From contig NZ_CP072827.1 of NCBI RefSeq assembly GCF_017916255.1, forward strand, positions 5,791,501-5,855,500: a DNA stretch of 64,000 bases, in the 5' to 3' direction. This DNA is from Streptomyces mobaraensis NBRC 13819 = DSM 40847. Lineage in GTDB: Bacteria; Actinomycetota; Actinomycetes; Streptomycetales; Streptomycetaceae. Position numbers and translations under genes: made by a program. How positions within the stretch are numbered: the stretch's first letter is position 1; the number at the start of each line of letters is the position of its first letter. The notes beneath the pieces are model-generated. The model ran no database searches and had not been told where the DNA came from. It was given only the letters and a program-made list of their open reading frames with translations. Below, piece by piece: positions 43,531-52,003 of the stretch.

Positions 43531-44202
43531 GTGCAGAAGTTCGCCACCCCCGCCCCCATCTCCGCCGTCCTCGCCATCCCCGCGGGCCGCGTCCGGTTCA
43601 TCGCCGCCGACCGGGCCGACACCGTGGTCGAGGTGCTGCCCGCGGACGCCTCCAAGGCCCGGGACGTCAAGGCCGCGGAGCGGATCGCGGTCACCTACGA
43701 CGACGGAGTCCTGCGGATCACGGCCGAGCCGGCGAAGAGCCCGGTCCTGGGCAGCTCCGGATCGGCCGAGGTGACCGTCCGACTGCCCGCCGGTTCCCGG
43801 GTCGACGCCAAGACCGCCGACGGTGAACTCCGGGGCGTCGGACGGCTCGGCGACGTCGCCTTCGAGAGCGCGCGGGGCGAGGTCAAGCTCGACGAGGCCG
43901 CGAGCGCCCGCCTCGTCCTCCAGGCCGGTGACGTCACGGTCGGACGCCTGGGCGGCGACGCGGAGATCAGCACCCGGAAGGGCGACCTCCGAGTCGCCGA
44001 GGCGGTGCGCGGCACGGTCGTGCTGCACACCGAAGCCGGCGAGGTGTCGGTCGGCGCGGCCCGCGGCGTCTCCGCGTCGCTGGACGCGGGCACCGCCTAC
44101 GGCCGGATCCACAACGCGCTCAAGAACAGCGAGGGCGCGGACGCCGCCCTGAGGATCCGCGCGACCACCTCCTACGGTGACATCACCGCGCGCAGTGTCT
44201 GA
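43531..44202 (+). CDS. DUF4097 beta-strand repeat protein
   Basis: 223 residues from GTG 43531 with AAGGAG upstream. DUF4097 pattern: alternating short strands such as VTVRLPAGSRVDAKTADGEL, GDVAFESARGEVKLDEA, GDAEISTRKGDLRVAEAVRG and a final TTSYGDITARSV. The right-handed beta-helix-like fold is often linked to cell-surface stress systems. No signal peptide, so it is probably cytosolic. Likely the main target of the divergent regulator. Confidence 0.85.
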   Translation: MQKFATPAPISAVLAIPAGRVRFIAADRADTVVEVLPADASKARDVKAAERIAVTYDDGVLRITAEPAKSPVLGSSGSAEVTVRLPAGSRVDAKTADGELRGVGRLGDVAFESARGEVKLDEAASARLVLQAGDVTVGRLGGDAEISTRKGDLRVAEAVRGTVVLHTEAGEVSVGAARGVSASLDAGTAYGRIHNALKNSEGADAALRIRATTSYGDITARSV

Positions 44203-44239
44203 CGCCGTGTCCGGCGGAGCGCGCGCCTGCCGCCGGCCG

Positions 44240-45127
44240 TCAGAAGGGCCGCCAGCGCACCGCGGGGTCGCCGTCGCGCAGCGACGCGACCCTGCGCCGG
44301 AACTCGGCCAGCGCGGCCGGATTGCCCGGCGCGTGCTGGGCGACCCAGGCGCAACTGGCCGTCTCACGCGCCCCGCGCAGCACCGCGCAGCCGTCCCACT
44401 CGCGGACGTCCCAGCCGTAGGCGCGGACGAAGGTGTCGTAGGCCCGCGGGTCGAGGCCGTAGCGGTCGCGGCTGAGCGCCATCACGACCAGGTCGTGCTC
44501 GCGCAGGTCGGCGGCGAAGGTCTCCAGGTCGACCAGGACGGGCCCGTCCGGCCCGACGTGGACGTTGCGGGGGAGCGCGTCGCCGTGCACCGGGCCCGGC
44601 GGGAGGTGCGGGACGAGCGCGGCGGCGGCCCCGGCGAAACCGTCGCGCCGCTCGCGCAGGTACGCCGCGTCCGCCGGGTCGATCGCCTCGCCGGCCAGCA
44701 GCAGCCAGCGCTCGACACCGTCGAGCAGTTCGCGCGGCGGCAGGCCGAAGTCCGGGGCGGGCAGGGCGTGGACGAGCCGGAGGAGCCCGGCCAGGTCCTC
44801 GGGGGCCGCGGGGCGGACGGCGTCGGGGAGGCGGTGCCAGAACGTCACCGGGTGCCCGTCCGCCAGTGCCACCTCCGCCTCGGCGGGCCGCACGGCCGGG
44901 ACGCCGCTCTCCGCCAGCCACGTGGCGACGCGCAGTTCACGGCGCGCGCGGTCGGCGAGCGAGGCGTGCCGCCCGACCTTCACCACCAGCCCGCCGGTCG
45001 CGAACACCGCGTTCTCGCCCAGGGCGAGCAGCGTCGCGTCGCGCGCCGTGGGCGCCGCCACCCCGGCCCGCGCCAGGAGGGCGCGCGCCCGCCGCTCCGT
45101 GAATGCCGCCTCCGACACGTCGGCCAC
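44240..45127 (-). CDS. APH-type phosphotransferase family protein
   Basis: 295 residues from GTG 45127 (GAGGGTG upstream; GTG 45118 is also possible). Kinase-like fold: LLALGENAVFATGGLVVKVGR (ATP-lysine in VVKV), VHGDALPRNVHVGPDGPVLV (Brenner catalytic loop HGDxxxxN), VDLETFAADLREHDL (the Mg-binding D-x-E/D). The family includes aminoglycoside, choline and homoserine kinases. Members of this size are common in Streptomyces and rarely confer resistance. Substrate unknown. Confidence 0.82.
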   Translation of the reverse strand: MADVSEAAFTERRARALLARAGVAAPTARDATLLALGENAVFATGGLVVKVGRHASLADRARRELRVATWLAESGVPAVRPAEAEVALADGHPVTFWHRLPDAVRPAAPEDLAGLLRLVHALPAPDFGLPPRELLDGVERWLLLAGEAIDPADAAYLRERRDGFAGAAAALVPHLPPGPVHGDALPRNVHVGPDGPVLVDLETFAADLREHDLVVMALSRDRYGLDPRAYDTFVRAYGWDVREWDGCAVLRGARETASCAWVAQHAPGNPAALAEFRRRVASLRDGDPAVRWRPF

Positions 45128-45615
45128 CGTCCGCACCCTCGCTCTCGTTCCGTCCCCTCTGGTCCGTGGGGCGGGCGTTCGGCGCCCGGCGTTCCGGCGA
45201 GGGGTGTCCCCGGGCATTCTGCCGCCTGCCGGTGCCGGGGCCCGCACCGGCAACCGCCCGCCGGGGCGGTCGGCCGTCGAACGTCCGTCCCCGCGGACGG
45301 ATCGCCGAGGCGGGCACGCGGCGCGCAGGAGGCCGTATGAGGTGTGGACGCGGCGGAATGGCCACCGTTGCCCGCGTCGGACGCGCCCGCGACCGGCGGA
45401 CGCCCCGGCCGGCCGCCGGCGATCGGACGCGCGGGGTACCGACCGCCTGGTACGGTCCCCTCGGCCGCCGTGCCTCACCCCCACGGGGCACGGCGGCCAC
45501 CTCCGTCACCGGCGGCACCCGCGGAGAATTGCCGGCGCCCGCGGAGAATTGCCGGCGCCCGTCCGCCCGGCCCGCATTAGGCTCCGATCACCGACGTGTG
45601 TGACTGGAGCGCTGC
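45128..45615. other. Long intergenic region upstream of lysE-like gene
   Basis: 488 bp without a supported gene. It contains the 20-bp tandem duplication at 45521-45560. No convincing frame on either strand. Confidence 0.5.
45521..45560. repeat. Perfect 20-bp tandem duplication
   Basis: GCGGAGAATTGCCGGCGCCC occurs at 45521-45540 and again at 45541-45560, 55 bp before the LysE-type start codon. It is a recent slippage product or a duplicated promoter/operator element. Confidence 0.9.
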
Positions 45616-46266
45616 ATGACGACCGCGATACTCGGCTTCGCCCTCTTCTCCCTCCTGGTGACGGTCTCTCCCGGCCCCGACCTCGTGCTCGTCCTGCGCA
45701 ACTGCCTGCGCGGCGGCCGTCGGGCGGGTGCCGCCACCGGCCTCGGGGCGGCCGTGGGGTCGCTCGGCTGGGGGGTGGCCGCCGCGTTCGGTCTGGCGGC
45801 GGCGCTCCAGCGGTGGGACGCGGCGTTCACGTTCGTCAAACTCGCCGGCGCCGCCTATCTCGTCTTCCTCGGCGCCCAGGCGCTCTGGGCGCAGCGCCGT
45901 GCCGTCGCCCTGTCCAAGGAGCCGCCGCCCGCCCTGCTGCGCGAGGGCGACGCGCCCGGGGCGCTCGGCGCCGGCGCGGCCTTCCGGCAGGGCGTCCTGA
46001 GCTGCCTGCTCAACCCCAAGGTCGGCGTCTTCTTCGTCGCCGTCGCCCCGCAGTTCCTGCCGGACGGCGCGTCCCCGCTCGCCACGACCCTCCTCTTCGG
46101 GGCGATCGACGCGGTCATCGCCGCCGCCTGGCTGCTGCTCGTGACCTTCGGCGCCACCCGCTTCATGGCCTGGCTGCGCCGGCCGCGCGTCCACCGCAAC
46201 CTGGAACGCGCCACGGGCGGCGTGCTGTTGGTGCTGGGCATCGGGACGGCCGTCGAGTCGGCCTGA
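45616..46266 (+). CDS. LysE/RhtB family amino-acid exporter
   Basis: 216 residues, ATG 45616. The N-terminus FALFSLLVTVSPGPDLVLVLRN is the LysE/RhtB signature (TPGPD-like). Six helices follow: GAAVGSLGWGVAAAFGLAAA, AAYLVFLGAQALW, FRQGVLSCLLNPKVGVFFVA, TLLFGAIDAVIAAAWLLLV and ATGGVLLVLGIGTAVESA. Exports amino acids or derivatives (Lys, Thr, homoserine lactone in known members). Convergent with the NmrA-like gene across a hairpin. Confidence 0.9.
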   Translation: MTTAILGFALFSLLVTVSPGPDLVLVLRNCLRGGRRAGAATGLGAAVGSLGWGVAAAFGLAAALQRWDAAFTFVKLAGAAYLVFLGAQALWAQRRAVALSKEPPPALLREGDAPGALGAGAAFRQGVLSCLLNPKVGVFFVAVAPQFLPDGASPLATTLLFGAIDAVIAAAWLLLVTFGATRFMAWLRRPRVHRNLERATGGVLLVLGIGTAVESA

Positions 46267-46371
46267 CGGGCGTCCCGGCGGGGCGAAGCCTGCGCCCGGA
46301 TGCCCGGATGCCCGGAGGCGGGGAGCCAAGAGGCCCGGCCGCCCGGGGTGCCCGTGCTGAGAGCGCCCGCC

Positions 46372-46410
46372 CGCCCGACGCGGGATAGGGCGCCCCTGTC
46401 CCGTCGGGCG
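46372..46410. terminator. Bidirectional hairpin between convergent genes
   Basis: CGCCCGACG (46372-46380) pairs with CGTCGGGCG (46402-46410), with partial inner pairing GGG/CCT. It sits in the 154-bp gap between the ends of the LysE-type and NmrA-like genes. Confidence 0.55.
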
Positions 46411-46420
46411 CCGTTCCCGC

Positions 46421-47260
46421 TCAGGCGGTGAAGTCCGCCGCGTGCTCCTCGGCCCAGGTCGCGAACGTACGGGCCGGACGCCCGGTCAGCAGCTCGACGC
46501 CGGGCGCGACCGCGTCAGGAACACCGTCCGTGGCCCGCCACGCGTCAAGCAGCGTGTCCGCGTACTCCTCCGGGATGAAGGCGGAGACCGACCGCTTCCA
46601 CTCCTCCGGGCTCACGGTCTCGACGGTCAGGGTCCGGCCCACGGCGCGCCCGATGTGCTCCACCTGCTCGCGGAAGGTGAGCGATTCCGGGCCGGAGAGC
46701 GTGTGCCCGGTGCCGCGATGCGCCGCGGAGGTGAGCACCGCGTGGGCGGCCTCGGCGATGTCCCGCTCGTGGATGGAGGCGGAGTGCGCCTCGGGGTAGG
46801 GGAGGCGGACGACGCCCTCGGAGCGGATGGCGTGGGCCCACCCGAGCGCATTGGTGGCGAAACCTCCCGGCCGCAGCGCGGTGGAGAGGATGGGGGACGC
46901 CGCCAGCGCCCGCTCGGCGTCCCGGTGCATGTCGGCGATCGGGTTCCGGACGTCGTCCGGCACCAGTGCGGCGGTCGACGACAGCAGGACGATGTGCTCC
47001 ACTCCGGCGCGTTCCGCCTCCGCGAGGAAGGCGTCGGCGTGCGACGCCTGCGCGTAGAGGAACACCGACGTCACCCCGTCGAGGGCGGCGGGGAACGTCT
47101 CCGGCTCCCCGAGCGAGCACCGCACGGTGGGCGTGCCGTCCGGGAGTTCGAGCCGCTCGGGGGCGTTCGAGGCGACGCGGACCGGACGGCCGTCGGCGCA
47201 CAGGAGGTCGACGAGGGCCCGGGCCACGCGCCCGCGGCCGCCGGTGACGAGTGTGGTCAT
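46421..47260 (-). CDS. NmrA-like NAD(P)H-binding oxidoreductase
   Basis: 279 residues, ATG 47260. MTTLVTGGRGRVARALVDLL is the Rossmann GxxGxxG-type loop. VEHIVLLSSTAALVP, LRPGGFATNALGWA and SIHERDIAEAAHAVL are typical of NmrA / SDR-a5 proteins. Often called nucleotide-diphosphate-sugar epimerase or quinone reductase-like; the reaction is unknown. Divergent from a MarR regulator that begins 97 bp away, a frequent redox-sensing pair. Confidence 0.87.
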   Translation of the reverse strand: MTTLVTGGRGRVARALVDLLCADGRPVRVASNAPERLELPDGTPTVRCSLGEPETFPAALDGVTSVFLYAQASHADAFLAEAERAGVEHIVLLSSTAALVPDDVRNPIADMHRDAERALAASPILSTALRPGGFATNALGWAHAIRSEGVVRLPYPEAHSASIHERDIAEAAHAVLTSAAHRGTGHTLSGPESLTFREQVEHIGRAVGRTLTVETVSPEEWKRSVSAFIPEEYADTLLDAWRATDGVPDAVAPGVELLTGRPARTFATWAEEHAADFTA

Positions 47261-47310
47261 GGTGGAGGAGAGCCTTCCGTAGCATGGTGAGGCACATGAA
47301 ATATGCGCCG

Positions 47311-47323
47311 CACAAAGATTGTG
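47311..47323. promoter_or_regulatory. MarR-type operator palindrome CACAAAGATTGTG
   Basis: A perfect 5-3-5 palindrome midway between the divergent NmrA-like and MarR genes, with a half-site-like GCGCAAAGATCG immediately after. Symmetry, length and location fit a MarR dimer site; binding is inferred. Confidence 0.5.
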
Positions 47324-47357
47324 TCGCGCAAAGATCGACCAACGCAAGGGGATTTCC

Positions 47358-47852
47358 ATGGCGGACGAAGGCCGCGCGCCGGAGCGCGCCGAGCTGCTCG
47401 CGCGGATCGAGGCGGAGAGCCGCGGCCATTACGCGGTGTGGACCCTCTTCAACCAGGCGCTGGCGGACCACCTGGGCCTGCACCCCACCGACCTCCAGTG
47501 CCTCGGCGTCCTGGACGAGCAGGACGGCCCGCTGTGCACCGGAGAGATCGCCCGCCTCACCGGCCTGACCCCCGGCTCCGCCACCCGCCTCGTCGACCGC
47601 CTCGTCAAGGCCGGCCTCGCCGAACGCCACACCGACCCCACCGACCGCCGCCGCGCCCTCGTCTCCCTCGCCCCCGGGTCCCTCGCCACCGTCCGCGCCG
47701 CGTGGGACGAGCCGAGCCGGGCCTTCGGCGAAGTGCTGGCCGGCTACACCGACGACCAGCTCGCCGTCATCGGCGACTATCTCCGCCGCGCCTCGGAGGT
47801 GGGCCGCGCCCAGGCCGAACGGCTGCGGGGGGAGGCGGCGGGCCGGGCCTGA
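47358..47852 (+). CDS. MarR family transcriptional regulator
   Basis: 164 residues, ATG 47358 with AAGGGGA upstream. Winged helix: LGLHPTDLQCLGVLDEQDGP, LCTGEIARLTGLTPGSATRL, VDRLVKAGLAERHTDPTDRR, RALVSLAPG with the DxRR wing. N- and C-terminal helices form the dimer interface. Probably represses itself and the divergent NmrA-like gene through the palindrome at 47311. Confidence 0.9.
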   Translation: MADEGRAPERAELLARIEAESRGHYAVWTLFNQALADHLGLHPTDLQCLGVLDEQDGPLCTGEIARLTGLTPGSATRLVDRLVKAGLAERHTDPTDRRRALVSLAPGSLATVRAAWDEPSRAFGEVLAGYTDDQLAVIGDYLRRASEVGRAQAERLRGEAAGRA

Positions 47853-47897
47853 GCGCCGCTCGCCTCCCGGAACCGGCCGACACGCCCTCCGCCCCGG

Positions 47898-48668
47898 CTA
47901 AGCCGCCGCGCGTACGCCCGTCGCCACCCCGGCGGCCGTGCCGGCCACCCCCGCCTCGTACCGCCGCACCAGCAGTGCCACCACCTCCCGCGCCGCGCCC
48001 AGCGGTTCCGTGACCGCGTCGGCGCCCGCCGTGGCGGCGCTCGCGGCGACGCGGTCCGGGAGGCGGCCGGGGGCCAGCATGTAGCGGGCCACGGCGACGC
48101 GTCGGCAGCCTCCGGCGCGGAGGGCGCGGACGGCGTCTTCCGTGCGGGGGCCGGTGGCGGAGGCGTACGCGGGGTGGACGGTGTGCCAGCCGGTGGCCTG
48201 CCAGGTGCGGGCCAGGGCTTCGACGGTGGCGGTGGCCGCCGGGTCGGAGGAGCCGGCGGCGGCCAGGACGACGCCCGTGGTGCGACGGGCGTGCGCGGGG
48301 ACGCCCGCCTCGCGCAGACGACTTTCCAGGGCCGAGAGGAGGAGGCGGGACGGGCCCAGCACCGGCGCCTGATGGACCGTCAGCTCACGTGGTGTGGCGG
48401 TGCGGAGTACGTCCGGGATGTCCGTCGACGCGTGGAAGGCGTGCGTCAGCAGCAGCGGTACGGCCACCGCCGTCCGTACCCCGTCCTCCGCCAGACGGGC
48501 GAGGGCCGTCGGGACGTCGGGCGTGCGCAGGTCCAGGAAGCCGGCCGCGACGCGTACGCCCGGGAGGCGGGCCGCGACCCGGGAGCGCAGGGCGGCGACG
48601 GTCGCCGCGTGGCGCGGGTCGCGGCTGCCGTGGGCGACCAGGAGCAGCGCGGGGGGCGTGCCGGTCAT
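47898..48668 (-). CDS. Sirohydrochlorin chelatase (CbiX/SirB type)
   Basis: 256 residues, ATG 48668, overlapping the permease stop by 4 bp. Two chelatase half-domains: VAHGSRDPRHAATVAALRSR with the metal-entry His, AVPLLLTHAFHASTDIPDVL with the second His, and VARYMLAPGRLPDRVAASA in the second half. Inserts iron into sirohydrochlorin to make sirohaem, the cofactor of the sulfite reductase at the head of this array. Placement at the end of the sulfur genes supports that role. Confidence 0.88.
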   Translation of the reverse strand: MTGTPPALLLVAHGSRDPRHAATVAALRSRVAARLPGVRVAAGFLDLRTPDVPTALARLAEDGVRTAVAVPLLLTHAFHASTDIPDVLRTATPRELTVHQAPVLGPSRLLLSALESRLREAGVPAHARRTTGVVLAAAGSSDPAATATVEALARTWQATGWHTVHPAYASATGPRTEDAVRALRAGGCRRVAVARYMLAPGRLPDRVAASAATAGADAVTEPLGAAREVVALLVRRYEAGVAGTAAGVATGVRAAA

Positions 48669-49570
48669 TTCGCCGCCAGCCCGCGCGTGCGGAGCACCCG
48701 GCGTTCCAGGGGGCTGAAGACCGCCAGGTCGATGGCGATGCCGACGAAGAGGATCAGCAGGATGCCGAGCAGCACCCCGGGCATGTCCGAGTCGGTGCGG
48801 GCGTTCTCCAGGTACTGGCCCAGCCCCAGGCCGAGATCCGGTGAGGATGCGATGAGTTCGGCCGCCATCAGGGAGCGCCAGGCGAACGCCCAGCCCTGTT
48901 TGAGGCCGGCGATGTAGCCGGGGAGTGCCGCCGGCAGCAGGACGTGGCGTGCGCCCCGGGCCCCCGTCGCGCCCAGGGTGCGGCCGGCCCGCAGGTACAG
49001 CGGCGGCACTTGGTCGATGCCGGACACCAGCCCGTTGGCGATGGACGGGACGGCGCCCAGCAGGATCACCGCGTACATCGCCGCGTCCGTGATCCCCAGC
49101 CAGATGACCGCCGCCGGCACCCACGCCACCGAGGGCAGCGACTGGAGGCCGGAGAGGATGGGGCCGAGGGCCGCCCGGACGAAGGGCACGCGCGCCACCA
49201 GCAGGCCCAGCGGGGTGCCCAGGGCGAGGGCGGCGAGGAAGCCGAGCAGGCCGCGCGAGACGCTGGTCCAGATGATGTCGAACAGCGTCCCCTGGAGCCA
49301 GAGTTCGCGCAGGCTGTGCCAGACGGCGGAGGGGTCGGGCAGCTTGTAGTCCGCGGTGACCCCGGCGACGACCAGCAGCTTCCAGACGGCGAGGACGAGC
49401 ACGACGGCCGTGACCGGCGGCAGCACCTTGTGCAGCAGCACCCGCCGCAGCGGCGGCCGTTCGACCGGGACGGCGTCCAGGGCGTCGAGCCCGGCCTCCA
49501 GCCCGGCCAGGTCGGAGGAGGCGGTCCCGGAGACGGCGGTCCCGGAGGAGGCGGTCTCAGTGCTTGCCAT
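48665..49570 (-). CDS. ssuC: Sulfonate ABC transporter permease
   Basis: 301 residues, ATG 49570. Variable N-terminus, then helices including VTAVVLVLAVWKLLVVAGV and LLGFLAALALGTPLGLLVAR. The EAA-like loop VPPLYLRAGRTLGATGARGA, RHVLLPAALPGYIAGLKQGW contacts the ATPase. WRSLMAAELIASSPDLGLGL is typical of SsuC/TauC. Overlaps the ATPase gene by 14 bp. Works with SsuA and SsuB to import organosulfonates as a sulfur source. Confidence 0.88.
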   Translation of the reverse strand: MASTETASSGTAVSGTASSDLAGLEAGLDALDAVPVERPPLRRVLLHKVLPPVTAVVLVLAVWKLLVVAGVTADYKLPDPSAVWHSLRELWLQGTLFDIIWTSVSRGLLGFLAALALGTPLGLLVARVPFVRAALGPILSGLQSLPSVAWVPAAVIWLGITDAAMYAVILLGAVPSIANGLVSGIDQVPPLYLRAGRTLGATGARGARHVLLPAALPGYIAGLKQGWAFAWRSLMAAELIASSPDLGLGLGQYLENARTDSDMPGVLLGILLILFVGIAIDLAVFSPLERRVLRTRGLAAK

Positions 49571-50396
49571 GGCGGCGGATCTCCCCACGCAGTTCCTCGG
49601 TGATCTCCACGGACAGGTCGGCGACCGCCGCGTCCTCGATGCGGCGCGGCTGCGGGATGCCGATCGTCCACTCCCGCGCCACCCGGCCCGGCCGGGACGA
49701 CAGCAGGACGACCCGCTGCCCCAGCCGGACCGCCTCGCGCACGTTGTGCGTGACGAACAGCACCGACAGCGCGGACCCCGACGCCGGCGCCTCCGACCAG
49801 ATCCGGGTGAGTTCGTGGTGCAGCACGTCCCGGGTGATGGCGTCGAGCGCGGCGAACGGCTCGTCCATCAGCAGCAGCCGGCTGTCCTGCGCCAGCGCCC
49901 GGGCGAGGGCGACGCGCTGCCGCATGCCGCCGGACAGCTCGTGCACCCGCTTGCGGTGCGCGCCGCCCAGGCGGACGAGGTCGAGCAGCCGCTCGGCCTC
50001 CGCCCGCCGGTCGGCCCGGGGCACGCCGCGCAGCCGCAGCGCCAGCTCGATGTTGCGGCCCGCCGTCAGCCAGGGGAACAGGGCGTGCTCCTGGAACATC
50101 AACGCCGGCCGGCCGCCGGGCACGTCGATGGTGCCCGCGGTGGGCCGGTCCAGCCCGGCGACCAGGTTCAGCAGCGTGGACTTCCCGCAGCCGCTGGCCC
50201 CCAGCAGGCAGACGAACTCCCCGGGGCGGACGTCGAGCGTGATGTCCTCCAGGACCGGCCGCCCGTCGCCGGACCGGCCGAAGTTCTTGTGGACGCGGTC
50301 GATCCGGACGGCCGGCGGCGCGTCGCCGGCCGGTGCGGGCGGGGTGCCGGCCGTGCCGGTGCTCGTGGTGGTCGTGGGGGTCGTGGTCGGGGCCAT
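49557..50396 (-). CDS. ssuB: Sulfonate ABC transporter ATP-binding protein
   Basis: 279 residues, ATG 50396 with a perfect AGGAGG. Walker A LLGASGCGKSTLLNLVAG, Q-loop FQEHALFPWLTAGRNIELAL, signature LSGGMRQRVALARAL, Walker B LLLMDEPFAALD, switch VTHNVREAV. The Thr/Pro-rich first 25 residues are variable. The nitrate/sulfonate/taurine subclass fits the neighbours. Tightly packed with ssuC. Confidence 0.92.
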   Translation of the reverse strand: MAPTTTPTTTTSTGTAGTPPAPAGDAPPAVRIDRVHKNFGRSGDGRPVLEDITLDVRPGEFVCLLGASGCGKSTLLNLVAGLDRPTAGTIDVPGGRPALMFQEHALFPWLTAGRNIELALRLRGVPRADRRAEAERLLDLVRLGGAHRKRVHELSGGMRQRVALARALAQDSRLLLMDEPFAALDAITRDVLHHELTRIWSEAPASGSALSVLFVTHNVREAVRLGQRVVLLSSRPGRVAREWTIGIPQPRRIEDAAVADLSVEITEELRGEIRRHGKH

Positions 50397-50445
50397 CCGG
50401 ACCTCCTGGTGTGCGGTCGGGTGGTGCGGGGACGTGGCGTTCCGC

Positions 50446-51567
50446 CTACTGCCGGCCGAGCCCCGCCGCGTCGACGGGTGGCCGGCCCTCGGCCTTGAGG
50501 ACCTTGTTGAGCGGAGCGAGGTCGTAGATGCCCGACAGATCGGGCTTGTCCAGCAGGCCGGCGGCGACCGCGTGGTCGGCCTCGGCCCGCAGCGTGGCCG
50601 CCAGCGGGTCGTCGGTGGTCCGGATGGACGCCCACGCCGGGTCGAGGACGTCGGCCGGCAGCGCCTTGCCGGACAGCTTCTTCAGCGCCGCGTTGGCGGA
50701 CGCCTTCGCCTTCGCCGGGTTGGCCGCGATCCAGGCGTTGGTGCGCACCGAGCCGCGCAGCACGGCCTCGACGACGTCCGGGTGCCGATCGAGGAACTTC
50801 CTCGACACGATGACGTTGGTGATCACGAACTTCCCGCCGGGCCACAGGGACGACTCGTCCAGCAGCACCTTCCCGCCCTCGGACACCAGCTTCGACGCCG
50901 TCGGCTCCGGCACCCACGCGCCGTCCACCGAACCGGACTTGAACGCGTCCGGCGTGACCTTGTTGTCCGTCCGCACCACCGACACGTCGCCCTTGCCGCT
51001 CCCCGGGTCGACCTTCCAGCCCTTGCCCGCGACCCAGTTGAGGAAGGCGACGTCCTGGGTGTTGCCCTTCTGCGGGGTGGCGATCCGCTTGCCCTTGACG
51101 TCGTCGAGCGTGCGGACCTTCTTGGGATCGACGACGAGCTTGACGCCGCCGGAGGCCGAGCCGGAGACGATCCGCAGGTTCTCGCCCTTGGCCTTGACGT
51201 AGCCGTTGATCGCCGGCGAGGGGCCGATCCAGCCGATGTCGATCGAACCGGCGTTGAGCGCCTCGATCTCGGAGGGGCCCGCGTTGAACGTGGTCGACTT
51301 GAGCTTGGTGCCGCCGAGTTCCTTCCGGAGGATGCCCTCCTGTTCGCCGACCAGCGGGGTCGCGTGCGTGATGTTGGGGAAGTAGCCGATGGTCACGGAG
51401 TCGGCCGACAGCTTCGCCGCGCCCTCGCCGGCCTGCCCGGCGGGGCGCGTGTCGTCCTTCGCGGAGCCGTAGCCGCAGGACGCCAGGGTGAGGGAGAGGG
51501 CCAGTGCCAGGAGGGGGACGGCGGTGAGGGAGGCCGCGCGTGGTCGGCGGCGGGCGGAGGCGGGCAT
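50446..51567 (-). CDS. ssuA: Sulfonate ABC transporter substrate-binding lipoprotein
   Basis: 373 residues, ATG 51567 with AGAGGAA upstream. Signal peptide with lipobox LTLASC-GYG (Cys around 31). Mature part: VTIGYFPNITHATPLVGEQE, STTFNAGPSEIEALNAGSID, IGWIGPSPAINGYVKAKG and GKRIATPQKGNTQDVAFLNW are the SsuA/TauA (PBP2) blocks. Captures aliphatic sulfonates outside the membrane. A 436-bp leader region lies between this gene and cysN. Confidence 0.9.
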   Translation of the reverse strand: MPASARRRPRAASLTAVPLLALALSLTLASCGYGSAKDDTRPAGQAGEGAAKLSADSVTIGYFPNITHATPLVGEQEGILRKELGGTKLKSTTFNAGPSEIEALNAGSIDIGWIGPSPAINGYVKAKGENLRIVSGSASGGVKLVVDPKKVRTLDDVKGKRIATPQKGNTQDVAFLNWVAGKGWKVDPGSGKGDVSVVRTDNKVTPDAFKSGSVDGAWVPEPTASKLVSEGGKVLLDESSLWPGGKFVITNVIVSRKFLDRHPDVVEAVLRGSVRTNAWIAANPAKAKASANAALKKLSGKALPADVLDPAWASIRTTDDPLAATLRAEADHAVAAGLLDKPDLSGIYDLAPLNKVLKAEGRPPVDAAGLGRQ

Positions 51568-51683
51568 GCGGGTGGTTCCTCTCGGCGGGGCGGTGGGGGA
51601 GGAGTGGGGGCGCGGCGGGGGCTTGAACAGGAGGTTCCGGCAGGGGCGTTGCGGGGACGTTGCACCGGCGTTGCACGGCGGTG

Positions 51684-51763
51684 CGGGGTGTGGAGGTTCA
51701 CGGGGCACGCGTGGTGCCCGGGGTGCGGCGACGACGGGTGGAGGCCGTCGTCGCCACACCCCG
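51684..51763 (-). ncRNA. Candidate three-way-junction structured RNA in the ssuA leader
   Basis: CGGGGTGTGG (51684-51693) pairs perfectly with CCACACCCCG (51754-51763). Enclosed are GGGCAC/GTGCCC (51703-51708 / 51714-51719) and GGCGACGAC/GTCGTCGCC (51727-51735 / 51747-51755). GGTG/CACC extends the outer stem past a 2-base bulge. The rest of the 436-bp gap (51568-52003) shows no gene. It could be a riboswitch-like leader of ssuABC or a terminator of the cys genes. It does not match the SAM-I core I know. Confidence 0.4.
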
Positions 51764-52003
51764 AGCACCCTCCGGGGCGGCGCCGGGTGACGGACGAGCC
51801 CCCGCCACGCCCGCCACCCGGCTGCGATCGGAGCGGCCCCCGCCGTACCGCCCGCCGTCACCCGGCGTGCGGTGCGGGCCGCCCGCCCGCACATCGCGCG
51901 ACGCCGCCCCGGCCGCTGCCCAGCGTCCCGCCGCCGACCCGGCCGCCCAGGCGTCCGAAGGTCGCGAAGACGCCCGGGGCGCCACCCCCGCCGCCTGTCG
52001 CCA

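Noticed and set aside
51568..52003. SAM-I riboswitch in the ssuA leader
   Set aside because: The conserved SAM-I core (AGAG..GAGGGA..GGCCC) is not present; only generic stems are seen.
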